Assembly: GCA_023369685.1 (NCBI GenBank)
Contig: SACZ01000004.1
Coordinates: 1 to 64,000 of the forward strand
DNA: 64,000 nucleotides
Direction: 5' to 3'
From: Prolixibacteraceae bacterium JC049
GTDB lineage: Bacteria > Bacteroidota > Bacteroidia > Bacteroidales > Prolixibacteraceae
The translations under genes and the position numbers were made by a program. Under the pieces are notes generated by a model. That model saw only the letters and a program-made list of their open reading frames with translations. It was not told where the DNA came from and searched no databases. This document shows, in pieces, positions 8,160 to 16,249 of the stretch. Each line of letters opens with the position of its first letter. The first letter of the stretch is position 1.

Positions 8160-9260
8160 TTAAACGTTGAAACGGAAGTGCATAATGTCTCCGTCACTTA
8201 CAACGTAGTCTTTTCCTTCAATTGACATCTTTCCAGCTTCTTTACAAGCCTGTTCTGAGCCTAACTCAACGTAATCGGCATACTTGATTACCTCGGCACG
8301 GATAAACCCTTTTTCGAAGTCACTGTGAATTACTCCGGCACATTGTGGTGCTTTCGATCCTCGAGGGTAAGTCCAGGCACGAACCTCTTTTACACCAGCT
8401 GTAAAGTAAGTCTCCAACTCCAATAGGCGGTAGGCTGCTTTAATCAGCTTACTCACACCTGACTCGTCTAAACCAAGATCGTCAAGGAACATCTGTCGCT
8501 CTTCGAAATCGTCTAACTCTGCAATATCAGCTTCGGTAGCTGCTGCAATAATTAGCATCTGAGCATTTTCATCTTTAATGGCTTCACGAACAGCATCAAC
8601 ATGTGCGTTACCATTAACAGCTCCAGCTTCGTCTACATTACAAACGTAAAGAATAGGTTTGTTAGTAAGCAACTGTAGATCTTTCGCTACTTTCAAGTCT
8701 GCATCATCGATTTCAACCGTACGAGCCGATTTTCCATCCATCAATGCGTCTTTGTAAAGCGATAAGATCTTGAAAAGCTTTTTGGCTTCAGGATCATTTC
8801 CTGTGCGAGCCTGTTTTTCTACCTTGCTTAATCTTGTTTCAACCGTTTCAAGGTCTTTTAATTGAAGCTCAATGTCGATGGTTTCTTTATCACTTACCGG
8901 ATCAATCTTTCCATCAACGTGAGTAATATTATCATTTTCGAAACATCTTAAAACATGAATGATAGCATCTGTTTCACGAATGTTTCCTAAGAATTTGTTT
9001 CCTAATCCTTCGCCTTTACTTGCTCCACGAACCAATCCTGCAATGTCAACAATCTCTACTGTTGTTGGTTGCACGCGTTGTGGTTTAACAAGTTCTTCCA
9101 ATTTAATCAAACGATCATCTGGTACAGTAATTACACCTACATTAGGTTCAATTGTACAGAAAGGGAAGTTAGCCGATTGGGCTTTCGCATTTGATAAACA
9201 ATTGAATAGCGTCGATTTTCCTACGTTGGGCAAACCAACGATTCCACATTTTAAAGCCAT
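8160..9260 (-). CDS. ychF: YchF/Ola1-type ATPase
   Basis: This 366-aa P-loop protein is co-linear with YchF. It begins MALKCGIVGLPNVGKSTLFNCL (G1), has NFPFCTIEPNVG (switch I), DIAGLVRGASKGEGLGN (G3 and switch II) and NVDE in the altered G4 position that makes the family prefer ATP over GTP. A central coiled coil (about 140-200) and the C-terminal TGS domain (about 280-366, ending DGDIMHFRFNV) complete it. YchF associates with ribosomes and modulates translation under oxidative stress. The length is as expected and the gene is intact. The gene ends before a terminator and is apparently monocistronic. Confidence 0.97.
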   Translation of the reverse strand: MALKCGIVGLPNVGKSTLFNCLSNAKAQSANFPFCTIEPNVGVITVPDDRLIKLEELVKPQRVQPTTVEIVDIAGLVRGASKGEGLGNKFLGNIRETDAIIHVLRCFENDNITHVDGKIDPVSDKETIDIELQLKDLETVETRLSKVEKQARTGNDPEAKKLFKILSLYKDALMDGKSARTVEIDDADLKVAKDLQLLTNKPILYVCNVDEAGAVNGNAHVDAVREAIKDENAQMLIIAAATEADIAELDDFEERQMFLDDLGLDESGVSKLIKAAYRLLELETYFTAGVKEVRAWTYPRGSKAPQCAGVIHSDFEKGFIRAEVIKYADYVELGSEQACKEAGKMSIEGKDYVVSDGDIMHFRFNV

Positions 9261-9360
9261 GTCTCTGTCTTATATTTTTCAGCCTGCAAATATAATTTTT
9301 TTTAGCAAAATTATCGTAGTAATAGGCCTTCTTACCACTGATTTGGCAATTGTTTTACAA

Positions 9361-9394
9361 AAAAAAAGGTTGCTCAATGCAGAACAACCTTTTT
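9361..9394 (-). terminator. Terminator downstream of slyD
   Basis: AAAAGGTTG and CAACCTTTT form a stem around CTCAATGCAGAA, with A-rich flanks that give a T-run on the minus strand. Confidence 0.75.
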
Positions 9395-9419
9395 CATAAT
9401 ATCTTTTTAATGCTTTCAA

Positions 9420-9986
9420 TTAGCATCCACAGCTACCTGATCCGCATCCTGCGTTATCTTCTGGAGAGTCGCATCCGCAACCACCGCTACCACATCCACC
9501 AGCAGCAGAGAAGATCTCAGCAATCTCTTCGTCAGTTGCTTCACGTACCTCTAATACTTCACCAGCGAAGAATAGATCAGCACCAGCAAGTGGGTGGTTG
9601 AAGTCAACTTTTACGATATCGTCACCTACTTTAAGAATCTGTCCAGTAAGACGACGACCATCAGAGCTCATCATAGGTACGCTGTTACCTTCTTTAATCA
9701 TTTCATCATCGAATTTTCCGTCGATAAGGAATACATCTTTTGGTAACTCAACAATAGCGTTATCATCTACCTCACCGTAAGCATCTGCGCTAATCAATGA
9801 CAATTCGAAGTTTTCACCTACTTTTTTTCCAACTAGACCTTCTTCGAATTTAGGTAGCATTAAACCTGCACCGTACATGAACTGTAAAGGATTCTCATCG
9901 TTTGTTTGTTCAATGATATCACCTTGTGCATTATCGTATCTAAGCGTATAGCTTAGTTTCACCATCATATTTTTAGCAATTTCCAT
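9420..9986 (-). CDS. slyD: SlyD-type FKBP peptidyl-prolyl isomerase with Cys-rich tail
   Basis: The 188-aa product carries a split FKBP domain (LSYTLRYDNAQGDIIEQ, PLQFMYGAG, PKFEEGLVGKKVGE, then FNHPLAGADLFFAGEVLEVREA) around an IF insert domain. It is the cytosolic SlyD chaperone/isomerase layout. Instead of the His-rich nickel tail of E. coli SlyD, the last 30 residues are almost only Gly, Cys, Ser and Asp, with eight Cys in spaced pairs (GGCGSGGCGC, GCGSGSCGC). I begin at ATG 9986 (MEIAKN), because 14 extra residues upstream to 10028 are unlike the family. A soft-metal-binding role for the tail is inferred. Confidence 0.93.
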   Translation of the reverse strand: MEIAKNMMVKLSYTLRYDNAQGDIIEQTNDENPLQFMYGAGLMLPKFEEGLVGKKVGENFELSLISADAYGEVDDNAIVELPKDVFLIDGKFDDEMIKEGNSVPMMSSDGRRLTGQILKVGDDIVKVDFNHPLAGADLFFAGEVLEVREATDEEIAEIFSAAGGCGSGGCGCDSPEDNAGCGSGSCGC

Positions 9987-10203
9987 AGCTACTTTTCTCT
10001 TTATAAAATTCTGAATGCAAATAAACAAAATGAATGTTGTATCCCCAAATTATTTGGAACAATTCTAAATGCATATTCCATCATTTTAACATTTGTTCAT
10101 CTATCTAATTCTCATTCGTTTAAAATTAGAGGAATATAGTTAACCATATAAAACCATTTAAAGTTCTTAATGTTATAGTAGATAGAAAAGTAAAATAATT
10201 GAA

Positions 10204-10746
10204 ATGAAAGGGATAATATTTACCAGTTTTATAGAAATGGTTGAAGAAAAATTCGGTCTGGAATTATCCGATTCAATCATTGAAGAGTCTAGTTTAGCTT
10301 CGAAAGGAGTATTTTCTTCAGTTGGAACATATCCATTTTCAGATATGGTTGCACTGGTGGTGAAGCTACATGAGAAAACAGCAATTCCAATCGCTGATCT
10401 GCTAAAGACTTTCGGACACTATCTGTTTAATGTATTAGCAGAGCGCTATCCGCAGATTGTTGAAAATTTGAATTGTTCATTTTCATTTCTTGCAGCAATC
10501 GATAATCATATCCATGTAGAGGTACACAAATTATATCCCAATGCTGAACTACCGTCATTTGTGGTAGAAAAAAATGAAGATAATCAATTGATTTTATTGT
10601 ACCGATCTCCGCGAAAACTAGCAGATCTTGCAGAAGGTTTAATGGAAGCTAGTTTTAATCATTTTCAGGAAAAAATTGATATAGAAAAAGAGGTGGTTGA
10701 AGAAGATGGGAGCGAAGTTCGTTTTATCTTGAAGAAAGCCCAATGA
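10204..10746 (+). CDS. H-NOX heme nitric-oxide-binding sensor
   Basis: A 180-aa single-domain H-NOX protein. It begins MKGIIFTSFIEMVEEKFG, as the family does. His104 in IDNHIHVEVHKLYPNAELP is the likely proximal heme ligand, and YRSPR at 133-137 is the YxSxR motif that binds the heme propionates. Such stand-alone proteins bind NO through ferrous heme and control a partner kinase. The gene overlaps the next one by ATGA (10743-10746), and that gene is a histidine kinase, which fits an H-NOX/HnoK pair. I see no distal-pocket Tyr signature that would clearly favour O2 binding, but this needs a structural alignment. Confidence 0.93.
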   Translation: MKGIIFTSFIEMVEEKFGLELSDSIIEESSLASKGVFSSVGTYPFSDMVALVVKLHEKTAIPIADLLKTFGHYLFNVLAERYPQIVENLNCSFSFLAAIDNHIHVEVHKLYPNAELPSFVVEKNEDNQLILLYRSPRKLADLAEGLMEASFNHFQEKIDIEKEVVEEDGSEVRFILKKAQ

Positions 10747-12797
10747 GTAAAGAAATTGAAATATTAAAGAGAAAGCTCGATCGGGAAAAAAAGGCCAGAC
10801 TAGAAGCTGAAAACCTTTTGGAACAAAAGGCCACAGAGTTATTTGAAACCAATCAGCAATTAGAGTCGTTGGTGCAACAGCGTACCGAGAGTTTGGAGCG
10901 AAACAATAATCGGTTAACCACATTAATTGACTCTCTTTCTGGAGGTGTATTGTTAGAAGATGAATTTCGAAATATAAAGTTGGTCAATCAACAGTTCTGC
11001 GATATGTTTTCTATTCCAGCACCTCCTGAAGCGTTGGTGGGGATGGATTGTTCTAATCAGGCAGAGCAGATAAAAGATATTTTTACAACTCCGGATGTAT
11101 TTGTAGAAAGAATTATAGTAGTACTGAAGGAACAGAAGCAGGTGTTGAATGATATTCTGGAAATGAAAGATGGACGGACATTGGAACGAGATTATATTCC
11201 TATCTTCTCTAGAAACAGTTATGTAGGGCATTTATGGCATTATCGTGACATTACCAACAGAATAAGTTTCCAAAACGATTTAATTGAAGCCCAGGAAAAA
11301 GCAATAAAAGCAAAAGAGACCGAAAAATATTTCCTGGCCAAAATGAGTCACGAAATAAGAACTCCTTTGAATGCAGTAATTGGTATGTCTCATTTATTGA
11401 GGGATAGTGCTTTGTGCAAAGAGCAAAATGAATGGTTGAAAACGATTACTGCTTCAGCCACACTACTGCAGCATTTGGTAAATGATATACTTGATCTTTC
11501 GAAACTGGAATCAGGAATGATGGAATTGAAAGTGATGCCATTTAATCTGAAAGAGTTGGTGAAGACCATTGAGATGGGAATTGTTCCTCTGCTGCAAGAG
11601 AGAGTTGATTTAAAAACCACTTTGAATGATGGAGTAGTTGATTGGTATGAGGGAGATCCTCATGTGATACAGCAAATACTCAATAATTTGTTAAGTAATT
11701 CAGCCAAGTTTACTACTAAAGGAGAAGTGGGGTTGGATGTTTATAAAGTAGCAGGTAATCGCATTCAATTTAAAGTTTGGGATACAGGTATTGGTATTCC
11801 ATCAGAGATGCATGCCAATATATTCGATAAATATAAACAAGCCGATTCTAAGCATGCTGCCATAGGAACGGGGTTAGGTTTGAATATTGTAAAAGAGTTG
11901 ACAACACTGTTGGAAGGAGATATTGTTCTTGCGAGTGAAAAAGGGGAAGGAACCGCTTTTACCATTACAATTCCTTTGACAGAGACAGATGCACCAATTG
12001 ATTACATTGAGCATCCCCAAGAGATGAAGCTTGACATGCAGAACATTCGGATTATGGTGCTAGAGGACAACCGATTTAGCATCAAATATATTTCGAAGTT
12101 ACTGGAAGGGCTTGGTGTTAAATTTGATATTGCAGAAACAGTTAGTGATGCCTATTGGTTGTTGGACAATAATCATTATCAGATGGGTTTGGTTGATTTG
12201 AATCTCCCTGATGGAAAAGGAACGGAAGTGGTTTCGTTTATTCGAAATCAGAACAATGATATGCCACTTGTTGCTTTAACTGCTTCTACTTTACCCGATG
12301 ATATAAGCGATGCAATGGAAAGTGGGGTGAATGATTATTTGAGTAAGCCATTTATTCCGAATGAATTGTATGCCATTTTAGGGAAGTATTTTGAAAAAAT
12401 GAGTGCGACCAATAGTGATCATTCAGAAGAATTGGAATTGGTAAATGGGTTAGATGCTATTCAGCTAAAGAAATTATATGGAAATGATAAGAACTACATG
12501 CTTGATATGTTTGTTGGTTTTAAAGAAGATGCAATGAATACAATTATCGATTTTATTAATAATCCTCCGGAGAGTTTAGAATCGATAAGGTATTGGGTGC
12601 ATAAACTGAAACCAAACTTTGGTTTTGTGGGATTATCAGAGATAGAGCAGGAGTTTGATTTCATTGAAACAGAGATAGATCAAAAGAAAATGAGTCTTGA
12701 TGTGGCAATAGAGAAATTGAATAATTTAAAAGTAAAATTGAACAATGGAATGGCTTTAGTCGATAAGCAAATCCATGTTTTAAACAAGAACGATTAA
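10743..12797 (+). CDS. H-NOX-associated hybrid histidine kinase with REC and Hpt
   Basis: This 684-aa soluble kinase has no membrane segment. An N-terminal coiled coil (about 1-55) is followed by a PAS-like domain (about 58-172), HisKA with His203 in MSHEIRTPLN, a HATPase domain (N-box NNLLSNSAKF about 314-323, DTGIGIP about 347, GTGLGLNI about 375), a receiver (Asp485 in LVDLNLPDG, Lys535) and an Hpt domain with His620 (VHKLKPNF). It therefore holds a complete internal phosphorelay. Translational coupling to the H-NOX gene makes it the probable NO-controlled kinase, and the LytTR regulator 10 bp downstream is the likely output. HnoK enzymes known to me lack the C-terminal REC-Hpt pair. Confidence 0.93.
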   Translation: MSKEIEILKRKLDREKKARLEAENLLEQKATELFETNQQLESLVQQRTESLERNNNRLTTLIDSLSGGVLLEDEFRNIKLVNQQFCDMFSIPAPPEALVGMDCSNQAEQIKDIFTTPDVFVERIIVVLKEQKQVLNDILEMKDGRTLERDYIPIFSRNSYVGHLWHYRDITNRISFQNDLIEAQEKAIKAKETEKYFLAKMSHEIRTPLNAVIGMSHLLRDSALCKEQNEWLKTITASATLLQHLVNDILDLSKLESGMMELKVMPFNLKELVKTIEMGIVPLLQERVDLKTTLNDGVVDWYEGDPHVIQQILNNLLSNSAKFTTKGEVGLDVYKVAGNRIQFKVWDTGIGIPSEMHANIFDKYKQADSKHAAIGTGLGLNIVKELTTLLEGDIVLASEKGEGTAFTITIPLTETDAPIDYIEHPQEMKLDMQNIRIMVLEDNRFSIKYISKLLEGLGVKFDIAETVSDAYWLLDNNHYQMGLVDLNLPDGKGTEVVSFIRNQNNDMPLVALTASTLPDDISDAMESGVNDYLSKPFIPNELYAILGKYFEKMSATNSDHSEELELVNGLDAIQLKKLYGNDKNYMLDMFVGFKEDAMNTIIDFINNPPESLESIRYWVHKLKPNFGFVGLSEIEQEFDFIETEIDQKKMSLDVAIEKLNNLKVKLNNGMALVDKQIHVLNKND

Positions 12798-12807
12798 ACC
12801 GGAAGCT

Positions 12808-13494
12808 ATGGATATAAAATGTTTAATTATTGATGACGATGCAATGGCTCGCAGAGCATTGAAACGTTTATGTGATCAGGTGGATGGATTAGAGGTGGTT
12901 GATTTGGCAGAGAATGGACAACAAGGAATTGAGTTGATTGAGAAACACAATCCCGATCTAATATTCTTAGATGTTGAAATGCCCGATTTTACAGGAATTG
13001 AAATGCTATCTAAATTACCTGTGATTCCGGCTGTAATTTTTACAACCTCGAAAAAGGAGTATGCATTTGATGCATTTCAGTACGAAGCTATTGCTTACTT
13101 GGTGAAGCCAATTATTCAAATTGATTTTAAGCGAGCTGTACAAAAGGCTTTTGAAGCCATTGCAAAAGATCCAACGGCTTCTGCCAACGACTTCTTTATT
13201 AGGACAAATAAAAAATACGTTAAGGTATCGCAAGAAAATATCTATTACTTCGAAAACGTGGGCGATTACATTAAAGTGGTTACAACCGGTAAGAGTCACA
13301 TCCTATATGGAACAATGAAAGACTTGCTTGAGAAGTTAAACAAAGACCGATTCATAAAAATACATCGATCATATATTGTAAATATCAATCACATTCAGGA
13401 TTTAGACGAAAATTCGGTATTGGTAAAGGAAAAAGTGTTACCTGTAAGTCGTTCCAATCGACCAGAATTAATGAGTAGACTACAAACACTATAG
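12808..13494 (+). CDS. LytTR-family response regulator of the NO-sensing operon
   Basis: A 228-aa regulator: receiver domain 1-120 with IDDD at 8-11, Asp55 in FLDVEMPD, and LVKP; then a LytTR DNA-binding domain (about 130-228; FFIRTNKKYVKVS, RSYIVNINHIQ). The receiver is conventional and phosphorylatable. It is 10 bp after the hybrid kinase and so is the natural end of the H-NOX phosphorelay. LytTR proteins bind paired direct repeats; no such pair was recognised in front of the operon. Targets are unknown. Confidence 0.94.
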   Translation: MDIKCLIIDDDAMARRALKRLCDQVDGLEVVDLAENGQQGIELIEKHNPDLIFLDVEMPDFTGIEMLSKLPVIPAVIFTTSKKEYAFDAFQYEAIAYLVKPIIQIDFKRAVQKAFEAIAKDPTASANDFFIRTNKKYVKVSQENIYYFENVGDYIKVVTTGKSHILYGTMKDLLEKLNKDRFIKIHRSYIVNINHIQDLDENSVLVKEKVLPVSRSNRPELMSRLQTL

Positions 13495-13941
13495 TTTTGA
13501 TGAGATTCATTGTCCTTGTTTTAGCTATTAAAATAATCTTTTAATATTTATCGGGAGCGTTACCGGATAAACTAAATCGATTTACCCCAAACAATTTTAC
13601 TATTGATTTGGGGAATTCTCTTATACTACATATTTGTTTTTTATTTTAGGTGATACATTCATCAGGGGGAAAAGCTTTAATGGGGTGAATTAAAGCTTAG
13701 TTTTACTTTTCAGCGAAAGAGACTGCGGAGAGAATATAGTAAAATACAGCAGATATTTTTTACGACATTGATCGAAAGGAGAAAAATACTCTTTTTATTG
13801 ATTGCTTGCGTCTGTTCAAAAGGTTTCTGCATGTATAGTTCTTATTTATAAAGTTTTGAAAATTAATCAGCACACTAAATAACACTAATGGGATAGTCAC
13901 TTGATTATTAATCAATTTTTAAACTTTAAACCAAATTTATT
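13495..13941. other. 447-bp intergenic region with two inverted repeats
   Basis: No gene is apparent. CCCCAAA at 13585-13591 and TTTGGGG ending at 13613 form a possible end-of-operon hairpin without a T-run. A perfect 10-bp inverted repeat lies at 13672-13698. The rest is AT-rich leader DNA for the beta-helix gene. Confidence 0.5.
13672..13698. repeat. Perfect 10-bp inverted repeat (possible operator or hairpin)
   Basis: AAGCTTTAAT (13672-13681) and ATTAAAGCTT (13689-13698) flank GGGGTGA. It lies about 240 bp upstream of the secreted beta-helix gene. It is too AT-rich and lacks a T-run to be an obvious terminator, so it could be a protein-binding site. Confidence 0.5.
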
Positions 13942-15885
13942 ATGAAAAGAATTTTACTATTAATCTTTGCATTAACAGTTTCTCAACTCTCATTTTGTGA
14001 AGAGTACACATTTCATCCATCAACATTTACTGTTGCAAGTATTGGAGAGATTGAATTTAACTCTACGGTTAATTTTGCCAGTGGAGTATATACTATTACT
14101 CCAGAGATTCTGGATGCTTGGGAGCTAAAAAGACGAGACATTGTTTATCAGAAGTTGGATGAGGATGGAGAAGTTGTAATGGATGCCAGTGCACAAGAGC
14201 AATTTGTAGGTTTATCAATGCAATATGCTAACAGAGTAACTATCCGGGGCATAAAATTCATTAACATAGGTTTGTTCTTTAACCGATGTAACGATATCAT
14301 GGTGGATAGCATAAGCATTGAAGGGTTGAACTCTCCAAGAGGAGAATGTGTATTCTCTTTTTCCAGATGTAACAGATCTACATTACAAAACTCCAGATTA
14401 TCATTATTTACTGAAACCAATAGCTCAGGGATATCTGTCTGGAATGGAGATGACAATAAATTAATCAATAATACAATTCATGGTACTCTTAGGCGTGCTA
14501 TTAAAGCATGGACAAGTCAAAATGGTGGGGACCACTCTTTGAATTTGACAATTAAAGGTGGAGCTATTGCACGTCAGACTAATAGCGGTTCCGAGGATCA
14601 TGGTATTTATATACACGATGCTACAGATGTAGTGATTGATGGAGTATTTATTAAAGGATTTACAGAATCTGGTTCTGGTCATGCCATCAAATTGAAGAAT
14701 GATAAACGAATAGAGGTGAAGAATTGCAGGATGAAAGATTCGGGAATAATACTTCGAATTGAAGCCACAACATGGACAAATATGGAACACATCTGGATTC
14801 ACGACAATATATTTTATGACAGTTACTTAAACTCTTGGACTCCGGATGTTAATCCTAAGGCAATTGTTATAGAGAACAATCAGTTTCTGAATGGTACCAT
14901 AACAATAAGCAGAGGTGAGGGGAGCATATTTAATGAATACAACGATTTGGCGGGCAAAGCAGGTGGAGTTTATCGCAATCAAGTTGCAAATTCTATGAGT
15001 TTACGATCAGGGACAAATGAGTGCGGCAACTTTATTTCAACATTAAGTACCAATGATCAGGTATATAGCAATTTAGCTTTAAATCAACCAACCAGCCAAT
15101 CTTCGTTCTATTCCAGCTCTGGTTTATCTGATAATGCTGTCGATGGCAATAGATCTGGTAATTGGTCGGATGGTTCTGTTACGCATACAGGTTCTGGCGA
15201 CTGGCAATACTGGCAAACCGATTTGGGAGGAATTGCAGAAATCAAAGAAATTAGAATTTACAATAGAACAGATAGTAATTCCGAGCGTTTGAAGAATTTC
15301 TATGTTTTTGCTGCCAATAAAGAGATGAATGCAGGCTATGTTTATACTTATACTGCCGACCCATGTGTTCATAAAACTTATCATGAAGGAACTGCAGGAG
15401 ATTCTGTCGTTTTCCGTTTCGAAAGACCTCTCTTGGCTAAAAAGCTTAGAATTCAACTAACAGCGCGCAATACTCCTTTATCTTTAGCGGAGGTGGAAGT
15501 GTATGGAAAGATGTTGACAGGTTCAGCGCGAGAGAACGCTACGCCATATCCTATAGCCCCAGAGGAAGATCCTGTATTCCCGACCAATGATATTAGTTCT
15601 GCAGCTGCACAAAAATCGGCCCCAATAAATCTTCCAGTAGGTTTTGAAAAAGATAATAGCATTGTATTGTTCCCAAACCCTGTAAAAGATGTGGTTTATG
15701 TTAATGCAAAGCAAAAAGTGAAAGATTACACCATCTTCAATCTGGCTGGTAAGGTGATTTATCAATCAGAGAGTATCGGGCAAACAACTTTCAAACAAGA
15801 AACATCAGATTTAAATTCCGGCATTTATGTAATGCGAATAAATCTGGAAAACGGAGAAACAATTCATAAGAAAATGATCAAGTAA
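13942..15885 (+). CDS. Secreted beta-helix/discoidin protein with T9SS sorting tail
   Basis: The 647-aa product starts with a signal peptide (about 1-19). Residues about 70-350 are a right-handed parallel beta-helix of repeated short strands (VTIRGIKFINIG, IMVDSISIEG, KLINNTIHGT, VVIDGVFIKGF, IEVKNCRMKDSG), as in polysaccharide lyases and pectinase-like proteins. About 375-520 is an F5/8 type C (discoidin) carbohydrate-binding domain (NLALNQPTSQSSFYSSSG to SLAEVEVYGK). The C-terminus (about 570-647) is a Por secretion system type A tail (LFPNPVKDVVYV, IFNLAGKVIYQ, GIYVMRI, IHKKMIK). It is exported by T9SS and likely binds or degrades a polysaccharide. Catalytic residues were not identified. 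Confidence 0.88.
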   Translation: MKRILLLIFALTVSQLSFCEEYTFHPSTFTVASIGEIEFNSTVNFASGVYTITPEILDAWELKRRDIVYQKLDEDGEVVMDASAQEQFVGLSMQYANRVTIRGIKFINIGLFFNRCNDIMVDSISIEGLNSPRGECVFSFSRCNRSTLQNSRLSLFTETNSSGISVWNGDDNKLINNTIHGTLRRAIKAWTSQNGGDHSLNLTIKGGAIARQTNSGSEDHGIYIHDATDVVIDGVFIKGFTESGSGHAIKLKNDKRIEVKNCRMKDSGIILRIEATTWTNMEHIWIHDNIFYDSYLNSWTPDVNPKAIVIENNQFLNGTITISRGEGSIFNEYNDLAGKAGGVYRNQVANSMSLRSGTNECGNFISTLSTNDQVYSNLALNQPTSQSSFYSSSGLSDNAVDGNRSGNWSDGSVTHTGSGDWQYWQTDLGGIAEIKEIRIYNRTDSNSERLKNFYVFAANKEMNAGYVYTYTADPCVHKTYHEGTAGDSVVFRFERPLLAKKLRIQLTARNTPLSLAEVEVYGKMLTGSARENATPYPIAPEEDPVFPTNDISSAAAQKSAPINLPVGFEKDNSIVLFPNPVKDVVYVNAKQKVKDYTIFNLAGKVIYQSESIGQTTFKQETSDLNSGIYVMRINLENGETIHKKMIK

Positions 15886-15912
15886 TAGTTCTTAAATAAC
15901 GAATGACTATGT

Positions 15913-16103
15913 GAGGGTGTCCAGAAAGTAAATTCATTTGAAATCGAACTTTCAGTTTATAACCTACTTGCCTTTTTACCCCACCAAACCTCCCCTAAAG
16001 AGGAAGCTTAAGTCCCCTTTAGGGGATTTAGGGGTGATAAACCAAGTGGTGACTTATAATTCGTAAGTTCAAAGAATTATAAATAAGCTTTTTGGACCCC
16101 CTC
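15913..16103. repeat. Dispersed repeat A, copy 2, with terminal inverted repeats
   Basis: The ends GAGGGTGTCCAGAAAG and CTTTTTGGACCCCCTC are imperfect inverted repeats of 16 bp. The part 15978-16093 is the reverse complement of repeat A copy 1 (7980-8093), including CCCCTAAAGGGG-type palindromic sequence and CAAGTGGTGA. No reading frame is present. The terminal repeats suggest a MITE-like element. Confidence 0.85.
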
Positions 16104-16249
16104 ATGTTTTATTTGTAAAAATAATTTAGAGCTGAATATGGCAGCTGGTCGGCATTTTCATTAAAAGAATAAATCTTAGCATTATTAATAATTATCTGAT
16201 TATTTCTATTGCATTTTCACTATTTTGCAGTGAATTGAAAAATAGAAAT

